Positions 6,683-14,922 of a stretch of DNA of 52,202 nt are shown piece after piece. The DNA comes from an uncultured Desulfovibrio sp. (GTDB taxonomy: Bacteria; Desulfobacterota; Desulfovibrionia; Desulfovibrionales; Desulfovibrionaceae), in NCBI RefSeq assembly GCF_944324935.1, contig NZ_CALUYG010000018.1:1-52202 (forward strand), written 5' to 3'. Position 1 is the first letter of the stretch. The number at the start of each line of letters is the position of its first letter. The position numbers were made by a program, and so were the translations under genes. A model generated the notes under the pieces. It was not told the origin of the DNA and made no database searches. It worked only from the letters and a program-made list of their open reading frames with translations.

Positions 6683-9600
6683 ATGTCGAGTTCCATCTCC
6701 GGCTCCATATATTATTCCGGCCTGAGCGGTTCGGGTACCGACTGGACCCAGACTCTGGAGCAGCTCAAGCAGATCGAATCCATCCAGCTCAATCGCCTCA
6801 AGGCGTGGCAGGACGACTGGAACCTGCGCTACCAGGCCTTCGGCAAGATCATCGAGGCCGCCCAGAGCACCAAGAGCCAGATCGCGACGCTCAAGAATCG
6901 TGACAACTTCGTCTCAAAGCTGGTGACCAGCTCCGATGACAGCGTGGTGACGGGGACGGCCAACTCCAATGCCCAGGACATGCAGCACACCATCAATGTG
7001 AAGCAGGTGGCCAGCAACTCCGTCTGGGCGAACAAGCACGTCTTTTCCTCCAAAAACGACATCATCAACGGAACCGACCATGCGGTGGACTTCAAGTTCA
7101 CCTACGGCGGCAAGACGGTGTCCATCTCCATCCCGCCCAACACCACGCTGGATTCCTTCGTGAGTCTGGTGAACAATTCCAAGGACAATCCGGGCATCAC
7201 GGTCAGCACGGTGAAGACGAGCGGCGGCTATCTCTTCCAGGTGGCCGGTCAGGATACGGGGGAGGAAAACAACCTCGTCATCTACAACTGCGATCTGACG
7301 GGCATGTCCGCGGCGGGGACGAGCTCCTCCTGGTCCACCAGCAAGGAGGTGGATCTTGGCGAGGTGCTCACCGATCCCAGTGATTTCGTCTTCGACCTCG
7401 TCTACGACAACGGCACGAAGAAGTCCATTACCATCAGCGGGGCGTCCACCCTGAACGACCTTGTGTCCGCCATCAATTCCCAGACGGGGCGGTCGATCGC
7501 GAGCCTCGATTCCAGCGGCAACCTGAAGCTGGACGGCGTGCAGTCCTTCAAGCGCCGTGAGAGCTCGGAAGACGCGGACGTGCCCCCCAGCGTCAAGGTC
7601 TATGCCGGGACGCAGGACGACATGGACGAACTTCTGGTTCCCGGCGGCACCGGCGCGACCGAACTGACCTTCAACGTGGAGGTGGACAAGGGCCTCGGCT
7701 ACACGAGCACTATTTCCGTGACGGTCAAGGACAATGTGACCCGCGAGGAATTCCTGGCCACCCTGGCCCAGGCCACGGGCAACACGGCCAATATGTCCAT
7801 GGACGACGACGGTCGCTGGTACATGAGTCTTGCCGGCGTGGAGAACATCACGCCCGTCGGCGGCAGCGGCAGCATGCCTTCCGGCATCACCGTGGAACAG
7901 GTGGCGGCGACGGGGAATGCTGAAGATTTTGACGCCGGTACAACCACGACCTTCGACACGACCCTGACCTTTACCAAGGACAAGCTGACCAATCAGTTGA
8001 GCGATGCCGATCCGCCGAAGGAGCTTGTCTATACCTTCACCATGAAGGATGGCACGACGAAGACCGTCACCATCGACAGCAACAAGACCAATGAGGAGCT
8101 GCTCAATGCCATTAATCAGGCTATGGGCGGCAGTATCGTCACCGAAAGCAACGGCGACAAGACGCTCAAGCTGGCCGATGTGCGCGGCATGACGCTGACG
8201 CAGGGCTATGTGAGCGATCAGGGCTACAGCGCCACGGTCAATGCGGAAATGACGATCCAGGCGAATAGTGTTGCCCCCCAGCCTGGGAGTGGGGGCAACG
8301 GCAGCGGCCTGCTGGAGACGCCGCCGCAGCTTGAATACACCGTGGTGAAGAATGATGGGTCGGAAGTGAAGGTCACTCTTGCCAGCGGCTCGACCATGCA
8401 GGATGTGGTGGACGAGCTCGAGAGGCAGCTCGGGGCCGGCAACGTGAGTGTTGACAGCGAAGGCAAGCTGGTCGTCAAGGATATCGTGTCTCTGACCGGC
8501 CCCGGCATCACCGGCCAGATCACGGATTCGGACAACTGGAACATCAAGCAGTCCGCCAACGCCATCTATACGGTGGACAACTGGCCCATGGAGCTGGAGA
8601 GCGAGTCCAACTCCGTGACGGACGTCATCGAAGGGGTGACCTTCAACATTCAGAGCGTCGGCGAGGCCACCATCAACGTCAATACGGACGTGGACGCCCT
8701 CCAGGAAAGCGTCCAGACGTTCCTGGATGCCGTGAACAGCCTGCTGGTGACGGTGCAGACCTTCACAGCGTACGACGAGAACGCGGAAACCACGTCCACC
8801 GACCCGGACGACGACAACTACAGCATGTCCCAGCTGACCTCGCAGAAGGGCGGCCTTCTGCAGGGCAACTACGGCGTACAGCTCTTCAATTCGCGCTTCA
8901 AGTCCGTATTGAGCGGGACCCCGGCCGGTTATCAGGGCCGGACCTCGGCGGACGACATCCTGTCCGGCGACCTGCTGGCCAACCTGGCCAACCTGGGCAT
9001 CAAGACCGATACCGACCAGAAAAGCGAGACCTACGGCCAGCTGGTCATCGCGCCGTCCTCCGGCATCGGTTCCCTCCAGGATCTGGACAAGGAAAATTAC
9101 AACACCATGCTCACCGAGAACATGGAAGCGGTGGTGGACTTCTTCTGCGGGCCGAGCACGCCGGGCACGTCCACCACCAACGCCTTCCGCTACGCCAGCA
9201 GCGTGCAGGGCATCACGCAGGCCGGCACCTACGACGTGAGCTACGAGGTTGACAGCGCCGGCAATATCCTCGAAGTTTACATCAACGGCGTCAAGGCAAG
9301 CAATGACCCCAGCATGGGCAGCAATTACTATTCCTGCCCATCGGGAGACGCCCGCGGTCTGTCCATCATCATCGACGACCTTTCGCCGGGCACGCACGAA
9401 GGCCAGGTGCGCATCAAGTACGGCCTGCTGGACACGGTGGACAACTTCCTCAAGCAGGAACTCACCTGGCAGGATACCGGCTCGTCCATCGATGACGATT
9501 CGCTGGCCATCAAGTCCCAGAACGGCGCCCTGATGATCCTGCAGGACAACTACAAGACCATCATGGAGAATATACAGGACAAGATCGACCGGGAAAATGA

Positions 9601-9724
9601 GCGTATCTCGCTTTGGGAAGAGCGACAGAAGGCGGCATTTGCCCGGCTGGAGACCCTGCTTGCCCAGTATAATAAGACGCAGACAGCCCTTGAGAGCCAG
9701 ATCGGTCAGTTGAGCGGCAGTTAA
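6683..9724 (+). CDS. fliD: Flagellar filament cap protein FliD (HAP2), long form
   Basis: FliD forms the pentameric cap at the tip of the flagellar filament and folds exported flagellin subunits. The 1013-residue product starts with a heptad-rich FliD_N region (SIYYSGLSGSGTDW, then a helix of about residues 25-75). It ends with the FliD_C domain from about residue 645 and a C-terminal coiled coil (ENERISLWEERQKAAFARLE). Between these ends lie about five copies of a module of roughly 100 residues, starting near 133, 233, 326, 446 and 548. Each has the pattern beta-strand, D/N-G, T-(V/I)-(T/S)-(I/L), then (T/S)-x-x-(D/E)-(L/F)-(V/L)-x-x-(I/L)-N. Many FliDs are 450-550 residues, so the middle is strongly expanded. 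The ATG at 6683 has GAGG upstream. The reading frame is open further upstream, but that part overlaps rdgB and is noise. Confidence 0.95.
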   Translation: MSSSISGSIYYSGLSGSGTDWTQTLEQLKQIESIQLNRLKAWQDDWNLRYQAFGKIIEAAQSTKSQIATLKNRDNFVSKLVTSSDDSVVTGTANSNAQDMQHTINVKQVASNSVWANKHVFSSKNDIINGTDHAVDFKFTYGGKTVSISIPPNTTLDSFVSLVNNSKDNPGITVSTVKTSGGYLFQVAGQDTGEENNLVIYNCDLTGMSAAGTSSSWSTSKEVDLGEVLTDPSDFVFDLVYDNGTKKSITISGASTLNDLVSAINSQTGRSIASLDSSGNLKLDGVQSFKRRESSEDADVPPSVKVYAGTQDDMDELLVPGGTGATELTFNVEVDKGLGYTSTISVTVKDNVTREEFLATLAQATGNTANMSMDDDGRWYMSLAGVENITPVGGSGSMPSGITVEQVAATGNAEDFDAGTTTTFDTTLTFTKDKLTNQLSDADPPKELVYTFTMKDGTTKTVTIDSNKTNEELLNAINQAMGGSIVTESNGDKTLKLADVRGMTLTQGYVSDQGYSATVNAEMTIQANSVAPQPGSGGNGSGLLETPPQLEYTVVKNDGSEVKVTLASGSTMQDVVDELERQLGAGNVSVDSEGKLVVKDIVSLTGPGITGQITDSDNWNIKQSANAIYTVDNWPMELESESNSVTDVIEGVTFNIQSVGEATINVNTDVDALQESVQTFLDAVNSLLVTVQTFTAYDENAETTSTDPDDDNYSMSQLTSQKGGLLQGNYGVQLFNSRFKSVLSGTPAGYQGRTSADDILSGDLLANLANLGIKTDTDQKSETYGQLVIAPSSGIGSLQDLDKENYNTMLTENMEAVVDFFCGPSTPGTSTTNAFRYASSVQGITQAGTYDVSYEVDSAGNILEVYINGVKASNDPSMGSNYYSCPSGDARGLSIIIDDLSPGTHEGQVRIKYGLLDTVDNFLKQELTWQDTGSSIDDDSLAIKSQNGALMILQDNYKTIMENIQDKIDRENERISLWEERQKAAFARLETLLAQYNKTQTALESQIGQLSGS

Positions 9725-9764
9725 CAGACGGAGTGACAGCCGCTTTCAGGAAGGAACGGAACGG

Positions 9765-10550
9765 ATGAATACTCGCGCTACGCAAGCCTATATGCAGACC
9801 AACGTCGGTACGGCCGATCAGGGGCATCTCTTGCTGATGCTCTATGACGGGGCGCTGAAATTCCTGCAGCAGGCCCGCGAAAAGATGCTGGAAAAGGATT
9901 ATGCCGCCAAGGGCATCCTTATTTCCAAAGTCATCGATATCGTCAATGAGCTCTCCTCCTCGCTGAACATGGAGCGGGGAGGGGATCTGGCGGTCAATCT
10001 CAGCAACTTGTACTTTTTATGTACGGCACGCCTGCTTGAGGCCAATCTCAAGATGAGCGTCGAGCGGCTGGACAGCGTTTCCCAGATACTGTCCGGGCTG
10101 CGCAGCGCGTATGCCCAGATCATCGACAAGCCCGAAGCCAAGCAGGCTGTCGCCGAGATCTCCGCCCGCATGAAGCCCGCCGCTTCCATGCAGCAGCGTA
10201 AGGCCGTGCCGCAGGCCATGTCCGGCCTGTCCGGTCTGGCCGGTGGACACATGCCCAGAGCTATGGCGCAGGCGGCTTACGGACGGAATGCCATGCGGCT
10301 TGAGGAGCCGGTCGCGGACGCCGCCGTGGCGGCATCGCCCCAGCCTTCCTCCCCTGCGGAGCCGCCCGTCGCCGCGCCCCTCGCGGCGCAGCAGATGGCC
10401 CGGCCCGGCGTCAGTCCTGCCGGCCCCGCCGCGGCACAGTCACAGCCCCGGGCGGCTGCCGCGCCCGCGGCGGAGGCGGAGGATGCGGCGGCCAGGCAGC
10501 GCCTCAGCGGTTTGCCGCCTCGACGCATCCCGAGCGTCTATAAGCAATAG
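9765..10550 (+). CDS. fliS: Flagellin export chaperone FliS with a C-terminal extension
   Basis: FliS binds the C-terminus of cytoplasmic flagellin and keeps it unpolymerised until export. Residues 1-130 form the helical FliS fold, with the family signatures AYMQTNVGTADQGHLLLMLYDGA at the start (residues 6-28), a LSSSLNMERGGDLA segment and LYFLCTARLLEAN. FliS proteins are normally about 130 residues. Here a further 130 residues follow that are very rich in Ala, Pro and Gln and end in a basic RRIPSVYK, probably disordered. Start at 9765 follows AAGGAA. It is 40 bp after fliD, probably under the same sigma-54 promoter. Confidence 0.95.
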   Translation: MNTRATQAYMQTNVGTADQGHLLLMLYDGALKFLQQAREKMLEKDYAAKGILISKVIDIVNELSSSLNMERGGDLAVNLSNLYFLCTARLLEANLKMSVERLDSVSQILSGLRSAYAQIIDKPEAKQAVAEISARMKPAASMQQRKAVPQAMSGLSGLAGGHMPRAMAQAAYGRNAMRLEEPVADAAVAASPQPSSPAEPPVAAPLAAQQMARPGVSPAGPAAAQSQPRAAAAPAAEAEDAAARQRLSGLPPRRIPSVYKQ

Positions 10551-10599
10551 CTCCGGCGCGGCCGTAGTGAGCCAAGCTGGGATATGTCCCGCACACAAC

Positions 10600-10630
10600 A
10601 GCCGGCCTGCTGCATGACAGCAGGCCGGCT
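10600..10630 (+). terminator. Strong hairpin after fliS
   Basis: The 13-bp arms AGCCGGCCTGCTG and CAGCAGGCCGGCT are perfect around a CATGA loop, 50 bp past the fliS stop. No T-run follows, so it may be a Rho-independent terminator lacking a U-tract, or a 3'-end stabiliser. The rest of the 260-bp gap before hisI shows nothing I can name. Confidence 0.55.
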
Positions 10631-10810
10631 GCGCGCGTCGGAGGGGCGGGGAAGCCGCGACGCGTCACGCAAGCTTCACGAAAACGAGAGACGGATGGCA
10701 CGCATCGCCCTTGCGTCTCCGGGCATTTGCGGCTAGCGTGCATCTGTCCGCGGTCGCCGCCATCCGCTTCGGACGGCAGGCGCGCGATCCATCCCATAAG
10801 GAGAACTGCT

Positions 10811-11191
10811 ATGTCCACGGCGTTTTGCCCTGATTTCAGCAAGGGGCTCGTGCCTGCCATCGCGCAGGATGCGGCAACGGGCGAAGTGCTCATGCTGGCC
10901 TACATGAACGAGGAGGCCTGGCAGCGCACGCTTGCCACGGGCGAGGCCCACTACTGGAGCCGCAGCCGTGGCGAACTCTGGCACAAGGGCGGGACGTCCG
11001 GCCATGTGCAGAAAGTCCGCTCCATCCGTCTGGACTGCGACAACGACACCATCCTGCTGCGCATCGAGCAGATCGGCGGCGCGGCCTGCCACACCGGACA
11101 CCGCTCCTGTTTTTACCGCGAATGGAAGGACGGCACGGTCAGCGACTGTTCTCCCGTGGTGTTTGACACCCAGAGCGTCTACGGCCGCTGA
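10811..11191 (+). CDS. hisI: Phosphoribosyl-AMP cyclohydrolase
   Basis: HisI opens the adenine ring of phosphoribosyl-AMP, the third step of histidine synthesis. The 126-residue product is the stand-alone cyclohydrolase without the HisE pyrophosphohydrolase domain. Visible signatures are [27 protein letters not shown], the metal-binding DCDND and [11 protein letters not shown] with its paired Cys residues. The start at 10811 follows AAGGAGA. It is 57 bp upstream of hisG, so first-step and third-step enzymes are adjacent; the remaining his genes are not in this window. Confidence 0.97.
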   Translation: MSTAFCPDFSKGLVPAIAQDAATGEVLMLAYMNEEAWQRTLATGEAHYWSRSRGELWHKGGTSGHVQKVRSIRLDCDNDTILLRIEQIGGAACHTGHRSCFYREWKDGTVSDCSPVVFDTQSVYGR

Positions 11192-11248
11192 AAGGCCGGG
11201 CGCGCTGCACGCTTAACACAACAGGGCGCATTCGCCCGGAGCCAATGC

Positions 11249-12142
11249 ATGAACGCACAACCACAACCCATCGTCAAACTGGGCGTCCCCAAGGGGTCGC
11301 TGGAAGAAGCCACCATCAACCTCTTCGACCGCGCCGGCTGGAAGATCCGCAAGCACACGCGCAACTATTTCCCCGAGATCAACGACCCGGAGATCAGCGC
11401 TTCCCTCTGCCGGGTGCAGGAGATCGGGGGCTACATCGCGGCGGGCATCCTGGATGTGGGCATCGTGGGCCTGGACTGGCTGCATGAGGTGGAGCACGAC
11501 AAGGATGTGCAGATCATTTCCGAGCTGACCTATTCCAAGACATCGAGCCGCCCTTGCCGCTGGGTGCTGGCCGTGGCCGGCGATTCGCCCTACCAGAAGC
11601 CGCAGGATCTGGCCGGCAAGCGCATCGCCACCGAATTGCAGGGGCTGACGCGCAAATATTTTGCCGGACTGGGCATCGACGTGGACATCTTCTATTCCTG
11701 GGGCGCCACCGAGGCCAAGGTGGTGGAAGGGCTGGCCGACGGCATCGTGGAGGTGACGGAGACCGGCACGACCATCCGGGCCCACGGGCTGCGCATCATC
11801 GACGAGGTGATGTGCTCGTACCCCGTGCTCATCGCCAACCGCGACGCCTGGGCCGACCCGCGCAAGCGCGCCAAGATCGAACAGATCGACCTGCTCCTTC
11901 AGGGGGCGTTGCGGGCGGAAAACCTGGTGGCCATCAAGATGAACGCGCCGGCGGACCGCCTTGACGACATCCTGCGCATGCTGCCCTCGCTCAATTCGCC
12001 CACGGTGTCTCCGCTCCAGAACGAAAAATGGCTTTCCGTGGAAACGGTGGTCAATATCGATGTGGTGCGCGATCTCATCCCGCGCCTGCGTCAGGCCGGC
12101 GCCGAGGGCATCATCGAGTACGCGCTGAACAAGGTCATTTAG
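11249..12142 (+). CDS. hisG: ATP phosphoribosyltransferase, long form
   Basis: HisG joins ATP and PRPP in the first, feedback-controlled step of histidine synthesis. At 297 residues this is the long (HisG_L) form, which is autonomous and does not need HisZ. Residues 1-220 hold the bilobed catalytic domain (LGVPKGSLEEATINLF, DVGIVGLDWL, and the PRPP-binding GLADGIVEVTETGTTIRAHG). Residues 225-297 match the C-terminal ACT-like regulatory domain (VAIKMNAPADRLDDILRMLPSLNSPTVSPL). A GGGCG/CGCCC hairpin sits just before the ribosome-binding GGAG, which may influence translation. Start is the ATG at 11249. Confidence 0.97.
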   Translation: MNAQPQPIVKLGVPKGSLEEATINLFDRAGWKIRKHTRNYFPEINDPEISASLCRVQEIGGYIAAGILDVGIVGLDWLHEVEHDKDVQIISELTYSKTSSRPCRWVLAVAGDSPYQKPQDLAGKRIATELQGLTRKYFAGLGIDVDIFYSWGATEAKVVEGLADGIVEVTETGTTIRAHGLRIIDEVMCSYPVLIANRDAWADPRKRAKIEQIDLLLQGALRAENLVAIKMNAPADRLDDILRMLPSLNSPTVSPLQNEKWLSVETVVNIDVVRDLIPRLRQAGAEGIIEYALNKVI

Positions 12143-12173
12143 GGGCGTCGGGTCTGTTGACGCGAGTCGCTGT

Positions 12174-12190
12174 CTGTTTGGGGGAAGGGA
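12174..12190 (+). repeat. 17-bp intergenic repeat block
   Basis: CTGTTTGGGGGAAGGGA recurs identically at 39335-39351. Both copies lie upstream of a family-2 element. Here a reverse-complementary C-rich block (CTCCCTTCCCCCC, 12271-12283) follows about 90 bp later, so a long-range stem is possible. Confidence 0.7.
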
Positions 12191-12275
12191 AACTCCTCGC
12201 TCTGCCGTCGATACCCGTAAGGCGTCTGCGTCGCCTGACGGGCACGGCCCTGCGGGCCGCCTTTCGCTCGCTCCC

Positions 12276-12361
12276 TTCCCCCCCAAGCCCTCTCATCCCT
12301 TCTCCAGAGCGCGTTTGCCGGGGAAGCGTCGGGCAGACGAGGCAAGCCCGTCCCAACGGCG
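12276..12361 (-). repeat. Intergenic repeat, family 2, copy B
   Basis: Read on the minus strand this copy carries GCCGTTGGGACGGGCTTGCC, then CCGGCAAACGCGCTCTGG and GAGAAGGGATGA (the core is 12293-12312), followed by GGCTTGGGGGGGAAGGG. It is closest to copies A and D. It sits in the 425-bp gap between convergent hisG and the lipoprotein gene. Confidence 0.75.
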
Positions 12362-12458
12362 GACGGATCGTGTATGGATGATTTTTATCCACTGCAATAA
12401 GCGGATTCATACTGGCGGGCTCCAGGGGGAGACATCTCCCCGGCCGGCTGAAAGCAAG

Positions 12459-12505
12459 GCCCGCACCCGGTATCCCGCGTCATTGGCGGGCCGGGTGCGG
12501 GCTTT
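12459..12505 (+). terminator. Long hairpin between convergent hisG and the lipoprotein gene
   Basis: GCCCGCACCCGG (12459-12470) pairs with CCGGGTGCGGGC (12491-12502), and an inner CCCGC/GCGGG pair extends the stem. Three T follow on the plus strand. Position between convergent genes suggests a shared, bidirectional transcription end. Confidence 0.6.
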
Positions 12506-12567
12506 CGTCAGAGATGGCCGGCGGCAGGGCGCTCATGCGCTCGTGCCGGACGGCTGCGCGCGAGGGG

Positions 12568-12819
12568 TCATTCGCACTTGATGATCAGGTTGCGCATGGG
12601 GGTTTCCCCCACGGCGGACGTGTTCTGGGACATGATCTGGTATTTGCCGCCGTCGCACATGTCGGCGGCCTTGTTGTAGCATTCGGCCCAGTCATTATCC
12701 ATGCCGTTGCAGTTGACGGAATAGCCCTCCGTGCCGTCAGGCAGGCGGGCGGTGTTGGCGCCGCCGCACCCGGCGGTCAGCGCGGCAAGCAGGCAAAGTG
12801 CCGGAACCAGTGCTTTCAT
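12568..12819 (-). CDS. Small cysteine-rich lipoprotein
   Basis: This 83-residue protein begins with a short basic/hydrophobic signal (MKALVPALCLLAALTAGC) whose LTAGC lipobox predicts lipidation at Cys18. The mature part has four Cys in a pattern C-x7-C-x6-C...C at the end (VNCNGMDNDWAECYNKAADMC then IIKCE), so two disulfides are plausible. It resembles small envelope lipoproteins of Proteobacteria with a GY-x-(V/I)-NC-x-G start and an (I/V)-x-C end. I recognise the type but not a function. It lies 39 bp after the TSUP gene and is probably transcribed with it. Confidence 0.8.
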   Translation of the reverse strand: MKALVPALCLLAALTAGCGGANTARLPDGTEGYSVNCNGMDNDWAECYNKAADMCDGGKYQIMSQNTSAVGETPMRNLIIKCE

Positions 12820-12858
12820 AACATTTCTCCTGTGCGTGTTGACCGGGGGGCGGGAGCG

Positions 12859-13596
12859 TCAGCGCAACAGCGCCCGCCCCATGCCGATCACGGAAATCAA
12901 TATGAGGAAAAGCAGCACATAGCGCTTGAAGCGCGCCTCATCCACGCGGTGGAACCAGCGCGTGCCGATCCACATGCCCAGCCACATGAAAGGCAGCGCC
13001 ACAAGGGCGTCATTCAGGCTTTGCCGGGACATGAGGCCGGAGTGGATGAAAAAGGCTGATGTCAGCACATCCAGCGCCAGAAAGAAGACGATGAGCGTGG
13101 CCCGTGCCGCTGCGGCCGGCAGGGTGATCAGCATGAACAGCACCACCGGCGGGCCGCCGTTGGATGATGCGCCGTTGACGAAACCGGTGGCCGCGCCCAC
13201 GGCCACGACCCCGAGCGGTCCCAGCGGGCGCGACGGCCTGATGCCGGAGAGCAGCGCCAGCGTCAGGATAAGGACAAGAGCATTGACGCCTACGGTCATG
13301 GCCTGCGCCGGGATGTGCAGGAGCAGGGACATGCCCACGGGCGTGAGAGGGATGACCCCCAGCAGGAGCAGGCCCATCAGCTTCCAGTGGCACTGCCGCC
13401 AGACAAGGGGCGCATGCGCCGCGCTGGCCCAGATCTCCCAGAGCAGCAGGAGCGGCACGACCTGCGCCGGTGGCAAAACGAAGGTCAGCAGCACCAGCGC
13501 CAGCATGGAAAAGCCGAAGCCTGTGGCCCCGCGGATGATGCCCGCCACAAAAACCGAACACGCCACATAGGCGTAGACAAGCCATCCGAACGACAT
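12859..13596 (-). CDS. TSUP-family permease (TauE/SafE-like)
   Basis: The 245-residue protein has about eight hydrophobic helices in two halves, characteristic of the TauE/SafE family, whose members move sulfite, organosulfonates or sulfoacetate. The first repeat carries GIIRGATGFGFSMLAL and the second GAATGFVNGASSNGGPPVVLFML, the family's Gly-rich signatures. In a sulfate reducer a sulfur-anion substrate is attractive, but the sequence does not specify one. The ATG at 13596 (MSFGWLVYAY) has GGAGG 5 nt upstream. It is divergent from the VKOR-like gene. Confidence 0.9.
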   Translation of the reverse strand: MSFGWLVYAYVACSVFVAGIIRGATGFGFSMLALVLLTFVLPPAQVVPLLLLWEIWASAAHAPLVWRQCHWKLMGLLLLGVIPLTPVGMSLLLHIPAQAMTVGVNALVLILTLALLSGIRPSRPLGPLGVVAVGAATGFVNGASSNGGPPVVLFMLITLPAAAARATLIVFFLALDVLTSAFFIHSGLMSRQSLNDALVALPFMWLGMWIGTRWFHRVDEARFKRYVLLFLILISVIGMGRALLR

Positions 13597-13667
13597 GGCC
13601 GACCTCCCTGCTGCTCCCGCGGCGGGAGCATGTTCCCGATAGCACAACCCCGTCCGGAAGAGAAGGC

Positions 13668-13696
13668 TTTACGAAGGCGGCGTAATGGCCTATGAA
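13668..13696 (+). promoter_or_regulatory. Candidate sigma-70 promoter of the VKOR-like gene
   Basis: TTTACG and TATGAA are separated by 17 bp (4/6 and 4/6 matches). The predicted start point is about 40 nt before the chosen ATG. It lies in the intergenic region divergent from the TSUP gene. Confidence 0.5.
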
Positions 13697-13741
13697 TAAA
13701 AAAATTCACAACGCGCCTCAGGCGTGACCCGGCAGGAGCTC

Positions 13742-14791
13742 ATGAAGAATTCGCACGGCGTGCTAAGCGGCACACTCAGTCTTGCCCTTGTGGCGGTCGT
13801 CTACTGTGTCTGGACAGCTTTCGGCAATGACGTCAATGTCTGTGTGACCGAGGGGTGCAGCCTGTATCAGGACGCCAATCTTGGCGGCGTATCCCTCTGG
13901 TGGATCGGCGCCGTCACCTTCGCCGTGCTGGCGCTGCTGGCGCTTGTGGGGGCGGCGCGCGTGGGCCGCGTCATCGCCGGGCTTGCCCTGGCGGGGGACA
14001 TCCTGCTGCTGCTGCTCATGGCCGCCACGGCCCCGTGCATCAGCTGCCTCGGGGCGGCCGTGTTCTTTGCCGGCGTGTACGCCTGCTTCCGGCGGGCGGA
14101 CATGGACCCGCAGGGCAAGGGCGCGCCGGTCCGGCGATCCCTCCTGGTGCTGTGCTGGCTCGTGCTCTTCCTCATCAATGCCGGCGCTTCGGCTCGCCTT
14201 GCCGCGTCGGTCTGGAGCATCAGCGACCCCAGCGGCGCGCCCTCGGTGCGCGTGTTCTATTCGCCGTCCTGCACGGCCTGTGCCCAGGCCATCGATGCCC
14301 TGTCCGGCAATGTGAGCGTGGCCTTCTATCCTGTGGCCGAAACGCCTGAGGATGTGTACATGGTCGCCGCCATGCGTGAGGCCGTGGAGCGCGGTCACAA
14401 CATGAAAGAAGCTCTTGAGCTGGCCAAAAAGGCGGAAGATCCCGGCGGACTGGCCGCGCTGTCGCCCGATATGCTCTGGCTGCGCCTGCGTCTGCTGCGC
14501 AACAAGGCGCACGTCTACCTTTCCGGCTCGCAGACCGTTCCCTTCATCGAGTATCGCGGCCTGCCGTCCATGCTGGCAACCCGTCCGCAAGGCGGGGCCC
14601 GCCGGCAGGAGGAGGCCCCCGCCCGGGAGCCGGCCGCGCGACCTTCCGCGTCCTCGCTGCCGCTGGAGCCCGTGATGGGGGGACTGACGCCGCGCGGCGG
14701 GACGGGGGCACAGGGGGTGTCCGGGAACGCGGATCCTTTTGAGGACCCGGTTGCCGGAAGCTGCGGCGGGCAGACACCCTGCCCCGAATAG
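13742..14791 (+). CDS. VKOR-like membrane protein with a thioredoxin-like domain
   Basis: The 349-residue protein appears to make or relay disulfides in the periplasm. Five hydrophobic helices fill residues 1-165. The loop after helix 1 has a Cys pair (CVTEGCS) followed by LYQDANLGG, which resembles the VKOR loop, and helix 4 carries a CISC pair (CxxC) where VKOR has its quinone-reactive cysteines. After helix 5 comes a thioredoxin-like domain with SPSCTAC (CxxC) and a cis-Pro-like TVPFIEYRG. About 75 Pro/Gly-rich residues end the protein. VKOR-thioredoxin fusions are known from other bacteria. The ATG at 13742 has AGGAG only 3 nt upstream; a GTG at 13724 is the alternative. The dsr operon starts 130 bp downstream. 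Confidence 0.65.
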   Translation: MKNSHGVLSGTLSLALVAVVYCVWTAFGNDVNVCVTEGCSLYQDANLGGVSLWWIGAVTFAVLALLALVGAARVGRVIAGLALAGDILLLLLMAATAPCISCLGAAVFFAGVYACFRRADMDPQGKGAPVRRSLLVLCWLVLFLINAGASARLAASVWSISDPSGAPSVRVFYSPSCTACAQAIDALSGNVSVAFYPVAETPEDVYMVAAMREAVERGHNMKEALELAKKAEDPGGLAALSPDMLWLRLRLLRNKAHVYLSGSQTVPFIEYRGLPSMLATRPQGGARRQEEAPAREPAARPSASSLPLEPVMGGLTPRGGTGAQGVSGNADPFEDPVAGSCGGQTPCPE

Positions 14792-14831
14792 CCCGGGTCC
14801 GCCCGGCCTTGCTGTCACGCCTGCGTCGTGT

Positions 14832-14851
14832 CCTGTTCCGCGCGGAACAGG
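14832..14851. promoter_or_regulatory. Perfect 20-bp palindrome upstream of the dsr operon
   Basis: CCTGTTCCGC and GCGGAACAGG form an uninterrupted palindrome. It ends 2 bp before a -35-like TTGACG (14854-14859). This position suits an operator or activator site for the RsbRD-dsrMKJOP unit. With a zero-length loop and no T-run it is a poor terminator for the preceding gene. Confidence 0.55.
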
Positions 14852-14853
14852 GC

Positions 14854-14883
14854 TTGACGCGATGTGCGCTTGTTTCGTATATC
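14854..14883 (+). promoter_or_regulatory. Candidate promoter of the RsbRD-dsrMKJOP operon
   Basis: TTGACG and TATATC lie 18 bp apart (5/6 and 4/6 matches). The predicted transcript starts about 33 nt before the RsbRD ATG at 14923. It is adjacent to the 20-bp palindrome. Confidence 0.55.
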
Positions 14884-14922
14884 TAAACGCCTTTTGACTC
14901 TAGCTTGTGAAAAGTTGGGCCC

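Noticed and set aside
12276-12361. Family-2 repeats as coding sequence
   Set aside because: In one frame the copies translate to similar peptides (SPARF-x-x-G and QARPKR patterns), but lengths, frames and starts differ, no ribosome-binding site is present, and the similarity follows from the DNA repeat.
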